64,000 nt of DNA. Source: Neopestalotiopsis rosae. Lineage: Eukaryota; Ascomycota; Sordariomycetes; Amphisphaeriales; Sporocadaceae. The number at the start of each line of letters is the position of its first letter. The first letter of the stretch is position 1. The notes under the pieces were generated by a model. The model was given only the letters and a program-made list of their open reading frames with translations. It was not told where the DNA came from and did not search any database. Both the position numbers and the translations under genes were made by a program. Below, piece after piece: positions 23,203-32,947 of this stretch. Location of the stretch: positions 1,178,001-1,242,000 of the forward strand of contig JALGAS010000005.1 of the NCBI GenBank assembly GCA_023078685.1, given 5' to 3'.

Positions 23203-23305
23203 AGTCATACAATACCAACTGACCAATTATTAATCGATCGGCTATTACTTGATCGATGGCAGAGCGGACTGAATGGTGAGTTTTCCAAAACTTATAATCG
23301 TATGT
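23203..23305 (-). pseudogene. Degenerate 5S rRNA copy
   Basis: Read on the minus strand, it starts ACATACGATTATAAG and keeps the 5S-like AAAACTC and GTCCGCTCTGCC blocks, ending in TTGTATGA. It aligns end to end with the better-preserved 5S gene at 30668-30786 but carries many substitutions, most of them toward A or T, and has lost helix pairing in the middle. It is a 5S relic, possibly damaged by repeat-induced point mutation. Confidence 0.65.
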
Positions 23306-23420
23306 GAGAATCTGAATAACTACCACAGAGATATAGGTTATATAGTTGCGCTATGGTAGGTAGCGACTGGCGATAGATATAGGTACCTTTTAGACAAGGA
23401 AGGCTTGGTTGGGAAACACC

Positions 23421-23438
23421 GGGGTCTTCGGCGCGAAG
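23421..23438. repeat. 5S-flank repeat, copy 1
   Basis: GGGGTCTTCGGCGCGAAG, identical to 30896-30913. It lies about 115 bp upstream (in 5S orientation) of the degenerate 5S copy. Weaker similarity fills the interval between motif and 5S in both places. Confidence 0.75.
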
Positions 23439-23616
23439 CTCATTGTTAAGCGACTAATTTGGTGTGATGAGTTAATTGTAGCTATATGCTCAAGATGATA
23501 CTTTTCCGCGTACATCCCGTGATGCCATTCTATAGCACAAGTGGCGCGGAATCAGAGTGAGATCAGAACAAGAACAAAATAAAAATAGGCTCGGCCCAAA
23601 TAGACAAAAATCCAAA

Positions 23617-23670
23617 ACATACAACACCGGGGATTCACCAGCCGTCACCGATCTGAGTACTAATCCAGCG
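23617..23670 (-). pseudogene. 3' fragment of a 5S rRNA gene
   Basis: On the minus strand this is a clear 5S rRNA 3' half: GGATTAGTACTCAGATC, then GGTGACGGCTGGTGAATCCC, ending GTTGTATGTTTT. The 5' half is absent; sequence beyond 23670 no longer matches. It is a truncated 5S copy and better preserved than its neighbour at 23203. Confidence 0.7.
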
Positions 23671-24516
23671 TTCACAGGATATATCTACCTGGTGCAAATG
23701 GCACGTTTCCTCGATAGCCTATGGTACGGAAACCTGCGGATCTTGCACCACGCTAGTGGCGGGGCAGCTTTCCGTTTATAATAACGCTGCACTTTTTAAG
23801 GGAGGACACGGGCATTCGAGCGTGATAAGACACTTACTAAAGTTAGCTGAGCATAGCTTTAATCCAATCGAATTTGAGGACGTGGCCATTTTGTACCTAT
23901 TCTGCAATAACGACCTTATTATTTCGCCCAAGACATAGCAGGCCGGAATCGATATGACAGAAAAAGAAATGGGCCGCCAGGTCGACGTTACGCGCGTCGA
24001 TTATGATTAAATCGCGCCTTCTAGTGATACGGGCATATAATAAAGGTGGAGTGGTAAATAATGTTGGCTTGGCTCCTATATATAACATGTTGTTTTATAG
24101 GGATAATTTTCACATGTCTCGAAAAGTTCGGTTATGAAATTGAAGCGAATTTATGAGCATGATAAGGTTTGCCATTAAATAAGCCTGCAAATTTTGAATT
24201 ATTGCTAATAACCTTGGCGGTGTTGGCCAGCGCGGAAACCATATTTATCGTTTCGTCATCGAAATGCGCGCCACGGCACTATTATCCGTTGCCAAGTACG
24301 CCAAGTTGAACAAGGCTCGATTATGACGGAAGATGTCTGCGAGAAGGGACGCACCGAGAGAAACAAATGTAAAATTCCGATCAGCTCCAGGATTCAATGG
24401 AAAGATCTCCGTCTCGTCCTACGTCTTCTTCTCTGGGCAATACATAGTGCTTTCTCGGAATTCCCCTTCAATCCAGCAAGTCTCCTTTACGTGGCTTCAG
24501 TGAAGCTTTTATCGAA

Positions 24517-26098
24517 ATGGCTGGCGGGTTTTTGCAATATCACGAACCTGATGGTAAGTCCGCTTTCATCTCTATTCTTTGATTATTAGAGGTTCCATGA
24601 AATTTATAGAGCCACAACACTAATGACATATCGATTAGTCGAATCCATTTTAATCTTGATATCGTTTTTCACGTTTCTTTGGCTGTCCTCCAAAGTCTCT
24701 AGCGCTCTCATCCATGCCTCCATCATCGGCCCAATCGCCGTGGGCATCATATACGGCGAGCCGCTCGCCAACATCTTACAAAGCCACTGGCAAGATACTT
24801 TTTTGTATCTTGGCTTCATAGGATTGATTCTCATCATTTTCGAGGGTGGCTTGACGGCACGGCTTGATCTCCTTCGCGAAAACTTTGGACTGAGCCTTTT
24901 TGGTGCCGCCATTGGCGTCGTGATACCAATCGCGCTCAGCTATCTTTTGCTTTTCCTAGGGTTTGGTTTTGGGGCCGTAGAGACGTTTATATTGGGCGCA
25001 GCGCTCTCGACGACGAGCCTGGGGACTACCTTTGCCGTGATCGCGAGCGCGTCGGCCAGCGTGGACCTGAGCCAAACCAAGGTGGGCGCCGTCCTCGTCA
25101 GCGCGGCCGTCATCGACGACGTGACAGGGCTGGTCATGTCAAGCGTCATTCACGACCTCGGGAACCTTGGCGAGGGTGCCAGTCTTGGATGGCTGATAGG
25201 CCGGCCGATCCTGGCCTCGGTTGCCATGGCCATACTGACGCCTTTGCTGACCAAGTATGTCTTCGCGCCGCTGTTCCGCGGCCACGTCGAACATCACTTT
25301 GCCAAGTTTGACCACATCTCAAATATGGCCTTGATGATCCTAGTCCTTTGCGCCTTTATATCCATCGCCGCCTACGCCGGTACTTCGATTCTTTTTGGGG
25401 CGTTTCTTGCGGGCGCGTTCCTCTCCTATATTCCATCCAAGCATCCAGAAGGGCCGTTCATCGTTCTGAGCCGAGAGGAGGGAGAGAGGAACAAGGACAA
25501 GAGTCCCACTTTTGTGCACACCTTTGAGTATTACTGCCTCGATTTCCAGCATTACATCTTGGAGCCGCTTTTCTTCGCGAGCATTGGTTTTGCCATACCG
25601 TTTCTGAGTTTATGGACGGGCCAGGCCATCTGGCGAGGTATAGTGTACACCTTGCTCATGTTTGTGAGTAAAGCTGCCGTCGGTTTTGTCATCCCGCTGC
25701 GAGATCTGATTCCAAGCCCGGCTCGCGCGCTCAAAGGGCGAAAGAGTGTCACTCACTCAGAGCACGAGGACAAAGAGCGTTCTGAACCCGGCCGTGGCAC
25801 ATCCCTATCGCCAGCAAATGATGCCGAGGGTGCACCTTTGCCTCAAAAGCGCCGCACATCATGGAGTTCTGCCATGTTGCTCAGCATGGCCATGGTCGCA
25901 CGTGGTGAGATCGGTCTGCTGATTGTCGAGATTGGATACAACAACACGTCATACGTTTCCGAAGCCGCCTTCCTCACGGCCATCTGGGCAATACTACTCA
26001 ATACAATTATAGGGCCCATTGCTGTGGGTCAGCTGGTCAAACGCCGAGGTAAAGAAATCGCAGAAAGCATGTGGGGGCTCGAATCGTCTGAGGCATAG
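24517..26098 (+). CDS. Sodium (cation)/proton antiporter, CPA-type
   Basis: Two exons, 24517-24553 and 24639-26098, give 498 residues. The long exon has its own ATG at 24623, but that lies inside the intron. Splicing from the tiny first exon gives MAGGFLQYHEPDVESILIL, matching the YHEP...ILILxSF start I recall for fungal Na+/H+ exchangers. About 11-12 membrane helices follow. The IIFEGGL segment, a TSLGTTFAVIASAS stretch and the IDDVTGL motif (Asp pair in the ion path) are characteristic. A polar loop of about 60 residues near 375-440 (rich in Ser, Lys, Glu) precedes the last helices. The protein exchanges Na+ or K+ for H+ across the plasma or an internal membrane. Family is sure; ion is not. 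Confidence 0.9.
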
Positions 26099-27811
26099 TG
26101 ATAAGACTCCGATTTAGAGATGGAATCGGTGCCTTGAACCTGTCAAAACCGCCCGAACAGCCGGTGGAAATTTGTGCTCAATCTACAGATCCTGAGCCAC
26201 CACCGCCTGCAACCTCTCCTTTTGGTTATATCATTGCCTGTGACGTCGTGTGTATTGCAATTTGCCGCTGTCCATTAAAATAAGTAATCGCCAGCTGGAA
26301 TCCGACTCGCTGGAGAGCATCGTGCACATTGAAACCATGTATCTCGGCCATCAAGGTGTCTCTGAACAAATGATCGATGTACTCCCAGAGATCATCATTA
26401 ATGATCAGCATGGTCCCCAGTATTGCTTCGCCGTCATCTTCACTGGTAAGCAGATGCAGGAAATAGAAGCGTCTCTATTCTCGGCGTGGCTAATACATGC
26501 TGACAAGTCTCGGGCAACTATTGGCCTTGACTCAACTACTGGCAACTTGTGCTATATACTTCCAAGTAGCGAGCGCTGTCTCCCCTCGGGCAAATGCGAC
26601 CTCGTAGCATGTCGTTGATTCCTTGTATTGTGATAGAGTCTGAGCTCTGGCCGACTTTAAATCTGTGTACGGCAGTTCTTTGTCTTCTGTGGAAAGGCAA
26701 TAATCCATAGAAGGACCGTTACCTGTTGATGTGAATTAATCCGGCGGTCACTAGTTAGAACACAGTGTTTCTGGACGAACTATGATCTTCTCAGCCGGCG
26801 ACTATTATTTTCAACATGCATACGTTGGATACCGACTTTGCGTACTTCATACGCCTTCACGTTGGCAAACAAAGATAAGTGATTGACCCTGCATGCTTGG
26901 ATGGGTGGCATTAATGTAAGTAAGATGACAGGGCTCAAGATTGGACTTACTTTAACAATTCAAGAACGCGTCAAATCGTCACGGACGTCATGCTGACCAC
27001 GGTACCTGGTGCCAGTGCGAAACAAGCGTACAGCGGCATACCGATACCTTTTTAGCTGACAGGGACTGCAAAGGCCCTGCAGCATACGCTGCGCCGAGCT
27101 GAAATGTCGGTGATATAGATCCGGTCCTGGCCTATAATCTCTCTCGTAGCCTTGATGCAACATTGCTAGGGAAGTCACTTTCCATAACATCCAGGCAGCA
27201 TCGGGCCTACATCGGCATTGTCGGGGCAGCACAGCCACCAGCGCGATCAGCACTCTGCCTACGAGCACCACAGCCTCTGGCAACAGTATTACGACGCTGA
27301 CGCCGATATAGCCGGAAGTTTTACCTAGGAACACTCGGGAAAGCTGACTGCCTATCGCTTTTTTCCAATCAAGTTCGCAAACGTGGACGTCTCGCATTAA
27401 GAAGGAAATAATCAATTACCTACCTTGGATAATGCGGCAATAAGTGTCTGCTAGGCAGTTAAATTCAAATTCATACACTGTACATACAACTGTATGACTC
27501 CAAGGTTTTCTTATTCGGCAGGGATATATGAATGAATGGTCGCCATCGTCTGTTAGCTGCAAGCCCGGAGCGGCTGATATGTACGAAGCATCAACGACCT
27601 TTTAAGAAGGCACGTTACATGATCAGATCAAGAGGCGGGGTTCGAGGGCGACAGAGTTGTGGCATCGTTCGTGGTCTTATACCGCATGATTTCCTAGCTT
27701 TGTGGTCTGATTTCTCGATTCTTTCCTATACTAATGTAGTCTTCGCCGCCTTGCATGTTGGATTATATATCTCACTTTGGAACAGACGCCATCCATCACC
27801 AGTGCTAAATC
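26099..27811. other. Intergenic region downstream of antiporter
   Basis: 1.7 kb. A minus-strand frame at 26960-27415 (151 codons, including a hydrophobic stretch) is the only long one, and I do not recognise it. It has no clear start context or neighbours supporting it. I see no RNA gene or repeat. Confidence 0.4.
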
Positions 27812-29972
27812 ATGGCCCCGAAAGATTTCCCTCCTGAATTCAATGAAGAGTATCCGGAGAAGGGTGTTCAAAAAAGGCCGCCGAGGAAGATCTGGCTCAA
27901 GGGCTGCCTTGGCTCACGACGCAAAAAGAATCTGGCACGGATTCACACAGCGCAGGAGACCAAGAACCCGACAGAGACTACTTCAACTTAAGCACCCTGA
28001 AGCAAAAATTGAAAGCCGACAAGATTATCGAATCTTTATCCTGCCATAATTCATTCTCTGTGGAAGGAGGCCAGAGGCTTTAAGGTGTCAAAATTCCATG
28101 ACTTGACCGAGTATGTTATCCATCCGGAGAGTGAGCATAAAGCATGGAAGAGAGAAGTAGATCCGCTCGTGACGGCAGCTACATCTCCCCTTGTTCCAAC
28201 TCTGAAGGGCAAATCTAAGTGGTTCGACCAACAAGGGGAGGGCAATGGTTACGATACTTTACATATACTCGCACAGCAGATCCACTACGCTCTTGAATAT
28301 GTACTCACGACAATGAGTCAATCTTGGATGAACATTTCAATTCTGAAGTAACACCGGCATATATCGAGGCAAAAAACATAATTCAACAAGCTTTCGATAT
28401 GAAAACGAGAAAAATGCGCTATAGCCGAAAGATCAGACTCCAAAAATACAACGATAAGGCTGTCTATGCCCTCGTGGATTATATTACGGCTACTATTGCG
28501 TATTTACTCACTAGAAGTGTGAGTGGATAGTTCTGGGCCGAGAATACGATCAATATTCTGGCCAAGTTTTCCGCCAAAGTCAAGGAACTTACGAAAGGGC
28601 CTGCCAAGGGCATTTGAAAGAACCAAACAAGGGCCCTGGAAGGCAGATTCTATATGCGTTTGTCCAAAGCTGAGAGATGAGCGTCAGAAGACGCAAGAGG
28701 ATGGAAACGCAAACACGGATGAGGAAAAGCGTCTTTCCACTGAGGAGAGCATCGCACAAATCCCCTCTACGCTGCTGAAGGCCAATACTTCTTTGAGATG
28801 ACTTGGTAGGAAGCTTGCATCGGCTCACTTCTCAGAGTCTATCGGGGATTTCCTCGCCAAGTACATATCTCGTCAGCTGCCTGACGAACGTGAAACCTGT
28901 TCCATAACAAATACCACTGGCTGGAAAGGCAAAAGGCATCATCTTTGCCAGAAGCGAGACGGTTCCATTGGGGTCACTGGAGATAGAACGTTCGTTAATG
29001 TGGCTAGAGTCGCATTCCAGGTCGCGAAGAATGTCTAAACCAACCTCCTATCTACTGTTCAACATGAGACAGAAGCCCATTTGCCATCTCTGACTTGGAT
29101 ATTTAGGAAGGAGGGGGAACTTAAGGAGGAGTCCCGTTGTCTGAGAATTATGAAAGAGATGATCTAAACACTTGTGCCATACTCTCTTTATTGTAGTTTT
29201 GCCTTTGCACTTTCGGCCCGCCTCGCAGATACTATGAGGTTGACTCGATATTTGTTTACCTCCATGGCTTTCTTCAAGCACGATATTGTCACCGCATATG
29301 TGAGAATCGCAACTCAAAACTCTCTGCAGACTCGATCAAGAAACTTGAAAAAAATATTCTTAGACGGCCCATTGAAACCCCCGCCTATTAGAAATTTTTG
29401 CAATACCCGTTTCTAGCACGCCTATGGCTGAAGACGCCTAAAACGGAAATATTCGTATTAACCTTGAAACTGACTACGACAAAGTTATGGAGTGGAAGTT
29501 TGCCGAAAACACAATCACCATCAAGTACCCGTGGTATAGGTGGATAACGCTAGGCGTATGCATCTTCTTCATCCTCGGAGGCTTGGCTTTTGACGCCATC
29601 CACGATAGGGTGGTTGGCGTGGACCCGTCCAGCTTCACAAGACTCACTTGGACAGCAGCTGGATTTCTCATGCTGTGGAGCAAGTCAAAAAAGTCCAGGA
29701 GTGGTCATGGCGGGACTTCTTCCGAGGCAAAGTTGTTTGTCGATCAGTCACTGATGTCAAAAATGTGACAGGAATGGAAGAACAGCGCATCTTAGCAATG
29801 CTTCTGCAACTCGAGGGGAAAACCCAACCTCGAGACCACTGGTCCTTATAACGGTCTTTTCGCCCGCAGAAAAGATGACGGCTCCAATATCGATGTACCG
29901 CTCAAGACCGAGGCTATTGTCCTTGGGGCTACATCTTTGTCGAGGTGGACAGCTTTGGAGGCCCAGCGATAG
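27812..29972 (+). pseudogene. Frameshifted relic of an uncharacterised fungal membrane protein gene
   Basis: Protein-like sequence runs from MAPKDFPPEFNEEY at 27812 to a stop at 29972 but jumps frame many times. Clear breaks are near 27870 (A-run), 28045, 28313, 28515, an in-frame TGA near 28616, about 29693 (A-run; KSKK to VQEWSWRDFF) and about 29830 (to LETTGPYNGLFARR). Recognisable blocks are a polar N-terminal region, FHDLTEYVIHPESEHKAW, and a membrane segment at about 29548-29600 followed by WTAAGFLMLWSKSK and RGKVVCRSVTDV. The blocks read as one ancestral protein of perhaps 650-700 residues. I recall similar fungal proteins of unknown role. Several breaks sit in A runs, so assembly error must be considered. 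Confidence 0.6.
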
Positions 29973-30667
29973 TGGCGCTGAAAGCTAAGATCTTCAGCTT
30001 CTACGACTGGGTACTCCCAATCGACGAATCCGGTGACTTCGAAGCTCATACCTGCAGAGGCATTCAAGAGCCTTTTATATTTCTTTCGAAAGTCATTAAG
30101 AAGCCGCATGCCGTCCATTCCATTAGGAACCAGAAACTCAATTGGCTTGGGGTTCTCGGAGTCTTCTGGGGTGAGGCGTATTTTGGCTAGATTTATGGCA
30201 CTGACGTAAGTAGTAAGTACCTGTAGCAAATCACCAGCTCGGGTGTTTTAGATTATTTTCTGATCCTCTCTTTTGTATTTCGATAAGACTTACTTAATAT
30301 CTTCGTTACCTTTTATAATTACTTATTTCCCTTCATCTTAGCTCAGGCGACACTTTCTCTGTACTCTTTGGTTATTTACCTTTTTATTCGCTTTTCCATT
30401 TATATTCGAATTTCAGGGCAATATAGTGTTGTAGGACATGGAAGACAATCTGCACGTATATGAAATGAACCGTCTACTCTATTAATGCAAGTTATCTACA
30501 AGTCGCTTATTGCCTGGGTGCCTATGCAGTTCGTTGTGTGCACTACGGCTGTGAGTTTTGTCTTTAACCTCAGACAAATCCCCTTGCCTTCCCCGTGACG
30601 TCGAGTGTCCGGAGAGGGAAAGATACTAAATAAGATAAGAGGAAGGGAGCAAAAGAGAACAGTAAAA
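29973..30667. other. AT/pyrimidine-rich spacer before 5S gene
   Basis: About 700 bp. A minus-strand frame over 29846-30229 looks somewhat protein-like but lies largely opposite the decayed gene and has no recognisable domain. The rest (30240-30480) is T-rich and non-coding to my eye. Confidence 0.35.
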
Positions 30668-30786
30668 ACATACAACACTAGGGATTCCCCAATGGTCACC
30701 CACTTGAGTACTAGTCCAGCGGTTACTAGTTTATCTAGGGCAGAGCGGACGGGATGCCGAGTTCTCTAGTACCTATGGTCGTATGT
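30668..30786 (-). rRNA. 5S ribosomal RNA
   Basis: Read on the minus strand, the 119-nt sequence begins ACATACGACCATAGG and ends GTTGTATGT, so the terminal helix ACATACGAC/GTTGTATGT can form with one G-T pair. Helix II also pairs (GGTACTAG with CTAGTAACC), although its sequence differs from the common fungal 5S. The conserved CCCGTCCGCTCTGCC and GTGGGTGACC blocks are present. A run of five T (68-64 on the minus strand) provides a Pol III stop. Fungal 5S genes are often dispersed singly rather than in rDNA, as here. Compensated helices argue for a working variant rather than a relic. Confidence 0.8.
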
Positions 30787-31430
30787 AACAACAATCCTAT
30801 TTGCTACAATTCATATTCGCAATTGCGTTGAGGTAGGTGCCGAGTGGTATCAGACAGGGCATCTTGGCCGCCTAAGGCTTAGTTGCGAAAGAGTGGGGGT
30901 CTTCGGCGCGAAGTCCATAGTCTTCTGATCATATCTTGCATAATCTATGAAAAGTTCGGCGCGACCCCAGTCAGCAATTCGCTTGCACTGGTAACTTGCA
31001 TGGTATCAGTATACTAATTTGCTCTTCCCGCACATCGGAGACCAAGTCACCCGTTTCGGACAGCCGGGTATCTGCGGCGCGAGTATTCGGAGATGCTGGT
31101 GTCTGCGGGGGCGCGACCCGTGAGATACATTGGAGTAGTGCGATAAGATGGTATCTTCCGAGTTAGTATGCATGCGAAAAGACTTGCCTTGTGTGAGCCC
31201 CAAGTCTTGGCAATAATTCCTCGGCCCTCGAGCCTTGATCCCGAGGAAACACAGAGAATATCATACGTTTCCGTTGAGGATATTATTCCCGCGCGACTAT
31301 ATTGCTGCGGTGGTCGGGTGGCCAACCGGATCCATAGCCTATCTCTATCCTATATCAATCGCTAGTCTTCGCTAATGAATTCTGGCTGCTGTCTCCGGTA
31401 CATTTGTCAATTTGTATAGCATCATTCATC
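30787..31430. other. 5S upstream block and promoter of DUF3445 gene
   Basis: The first about 130 bp resemble the sequence next to the degenerate 5S at 23.3 kb. Further right, GGCGCGA-containing words recur (30955, 31075, 31112), with no coding content that I can support. The DUF3445 promoter should lie at the right end. Confidence 0.4.
30896..30913. repeat. 5S-flank repeat, copy 2
   Basis: GGGGTCTTCGGCGCGAAG, identical to 23421-23438 and at nearly the same distance (about 110 bp) from its 5S copy. It could be an upstream promoter element or a piece of a larger duplicated unit. Confidence 0.75.
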
Positions 31431-32724
31431 ATGGATCTATTAACAGTCTTAACGATGGGCCGTGTGCAGGTTTTGGCACTCTGCGTGGCCTGTCTTGTCT
31501 TGATCATATATTATACCTTGGTCCGGAGGGACCGTTCCAGGTCGAAAGAAAGCAGTGCCAAGCCAAGCTCGAAAATTACGACAGATCTCGAACCAGGTAT
31601 GCAAGCCTTGCGAAGTCAAGATGAAATATGTTCCACTGTTGGATACCTTTGCTTACTTGTCGGCCGTGTCCTGGGAACCCAGATTGGACCGTCCTCGATA
31701 CATCGATTATAAAGCCTATTTCACCGCAGTATGACTGGAGGACTATCGAACCAAAACCGCACAGACCGTGGCGCGACGGGCCGTACCATGTTACTATGGG
31801 TATGTCGATTTTCTCGATGGCCGAAAAACGGCATACTCTTACTGAAACCAATAATGTGTAGGCTTACAAAAGACGCAACTCAATGACTGGGTTGAGATCG
31901 ACAAAGAGTATCTCTCACGCTACCATTACAAGAGGGAACTATTTGCCAAGCATCATGCAGAGACGATACAATACAAGCCTGGAAGTTTTGAGCCTTCTTT
32001 TGAGGCACTTGGATATCTCGCGGACTTTCTCCCTCGTCGATACCCGACCATGTTCCGTCGCACCGTTGTGGGAATCGACAACCTTGTGACGGGTGATTCG
32101 TGGGATCTGCGTTATGAAAGCAAGATCTGGGAGACGCACCATCCTCTGCAAGTCATGGGGCTCTTGTCCACGGAAGATTGGTTTGTCCTGCAGACGGACC
32201 CAGACCAGCAGACGACGCGGCTCACGGCGGGGGCCAACTGTTTCCCAGCAGGCTGGAAGCTGCAGGAACGCATCGGTATGAGCATGTGGGAGATCCACGC
32301 CGGCAAGGTGCCGTCGTACGAGAAGAACCTAGCAAAGTCCATGGACCGCTACTTTGTGCGCCTACGCGTCGACAGTCCCATCTCGCGCTTCAACTACGCC
32401 ATCGACATTAGCCCGGAGCTCTTCCACATTTCCTCGCATCACAACTTGACTCTGGACGGGCTCGCAGACCCCATAACGGTCGACAAGCTGTACCTCCGGG
32501 TGGAGCGCCAGGTCTTGCAGCGGCTTCCCAAGACTGGTGCTTTGATCTTTTCTATCCGCACCTATGTCACTCCCATCACCGAGGTGACCAAGGACAAGGA
32601 ACGGGCTAAGGCGCTGAGGACGAGCGTGAGGAGTTACGGGCCGGAGTTGGCAAAGTACAAGAACAAACACTTGTGGAATGATGCACTCGAAGCGCATCTT
32701 CAAGAGATTGTACCAGAAGTTTGA
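31431..32724 (+). CDS. DUF3445 protein (haem-dependent oxidative N-demethylase-like)
   Basis: Three exons, 31431-31596, 31683-31799 and 31862-32724, give 381 residues with matching phases. A membrane anchor covers about residues 11-27. The main domain starts near residue 60: IEPKPHRPWRDGPYHVTMG, then WVEIDKEYLSRYHYKRELFA, a DWFVLQTD segment and FPAGWKLQERIG. In DUF3445 proteins this last region belongs to the fold that binds haem in the bacterial dimethylamine-type demethylase relative. Fungal members with an N-terminal anchor are common and mostly unstudied. It could be an ER-bound oxidative demethylase (inference). It converges on a Zn2Cys6 regulator gene 223 bp away. Exon 1 to 2 joining is the least sure part. 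Confidence 0.82.
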
Positions 32725-32947
32725 CCGTTCATTGCAGCGAGCCGATGATGAGGGGTCGTGGCGGGAAGGAAAGTTGCATGTCGGCGGTCATTAGCCAAAG
32801 TATGTCAGTTACACTCTATACGCAAATGTTCACCGAGTGAATATATATGCTCAAATAAATGTTTCAAATTCGCATAAGTCGTAAATTCCTTGAGTTGATG
32901 ATTTTGATGCACAGCCTTGATGTTTCGTCCGTAGGTGTAGGGCAGAA

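Larger units (their letters stand above)
23306..24516. other. Intergenic region with 5S-associated block and antiporter promoter
   Basis: It holds the 5S-flanking block (to about 23440), the truncated 5S fragment and then about 800 bp of AT-rich sequence leading to the antiporter gene. An ATG at 24323 opens an 88-codon frame that overlaps the antiporter start in another frame; if transcribed it would act as an upstream ORF. Confidence 0.4.

Noticed and set aside
26960..27415. 151-codon minus-strand frame downstream of the antiporter
   Set aside because: A single hydrophobic stretch and no motif; length is within chance for this GC content.
29846..30229. 127-codon minus-strand frame, partly protein-like
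   Set aside because: Overlaps on the opposite strand the best-preserved block of the decayed gene (LETTGPYNGLFARR); I could not show that the rest is an independent gene.
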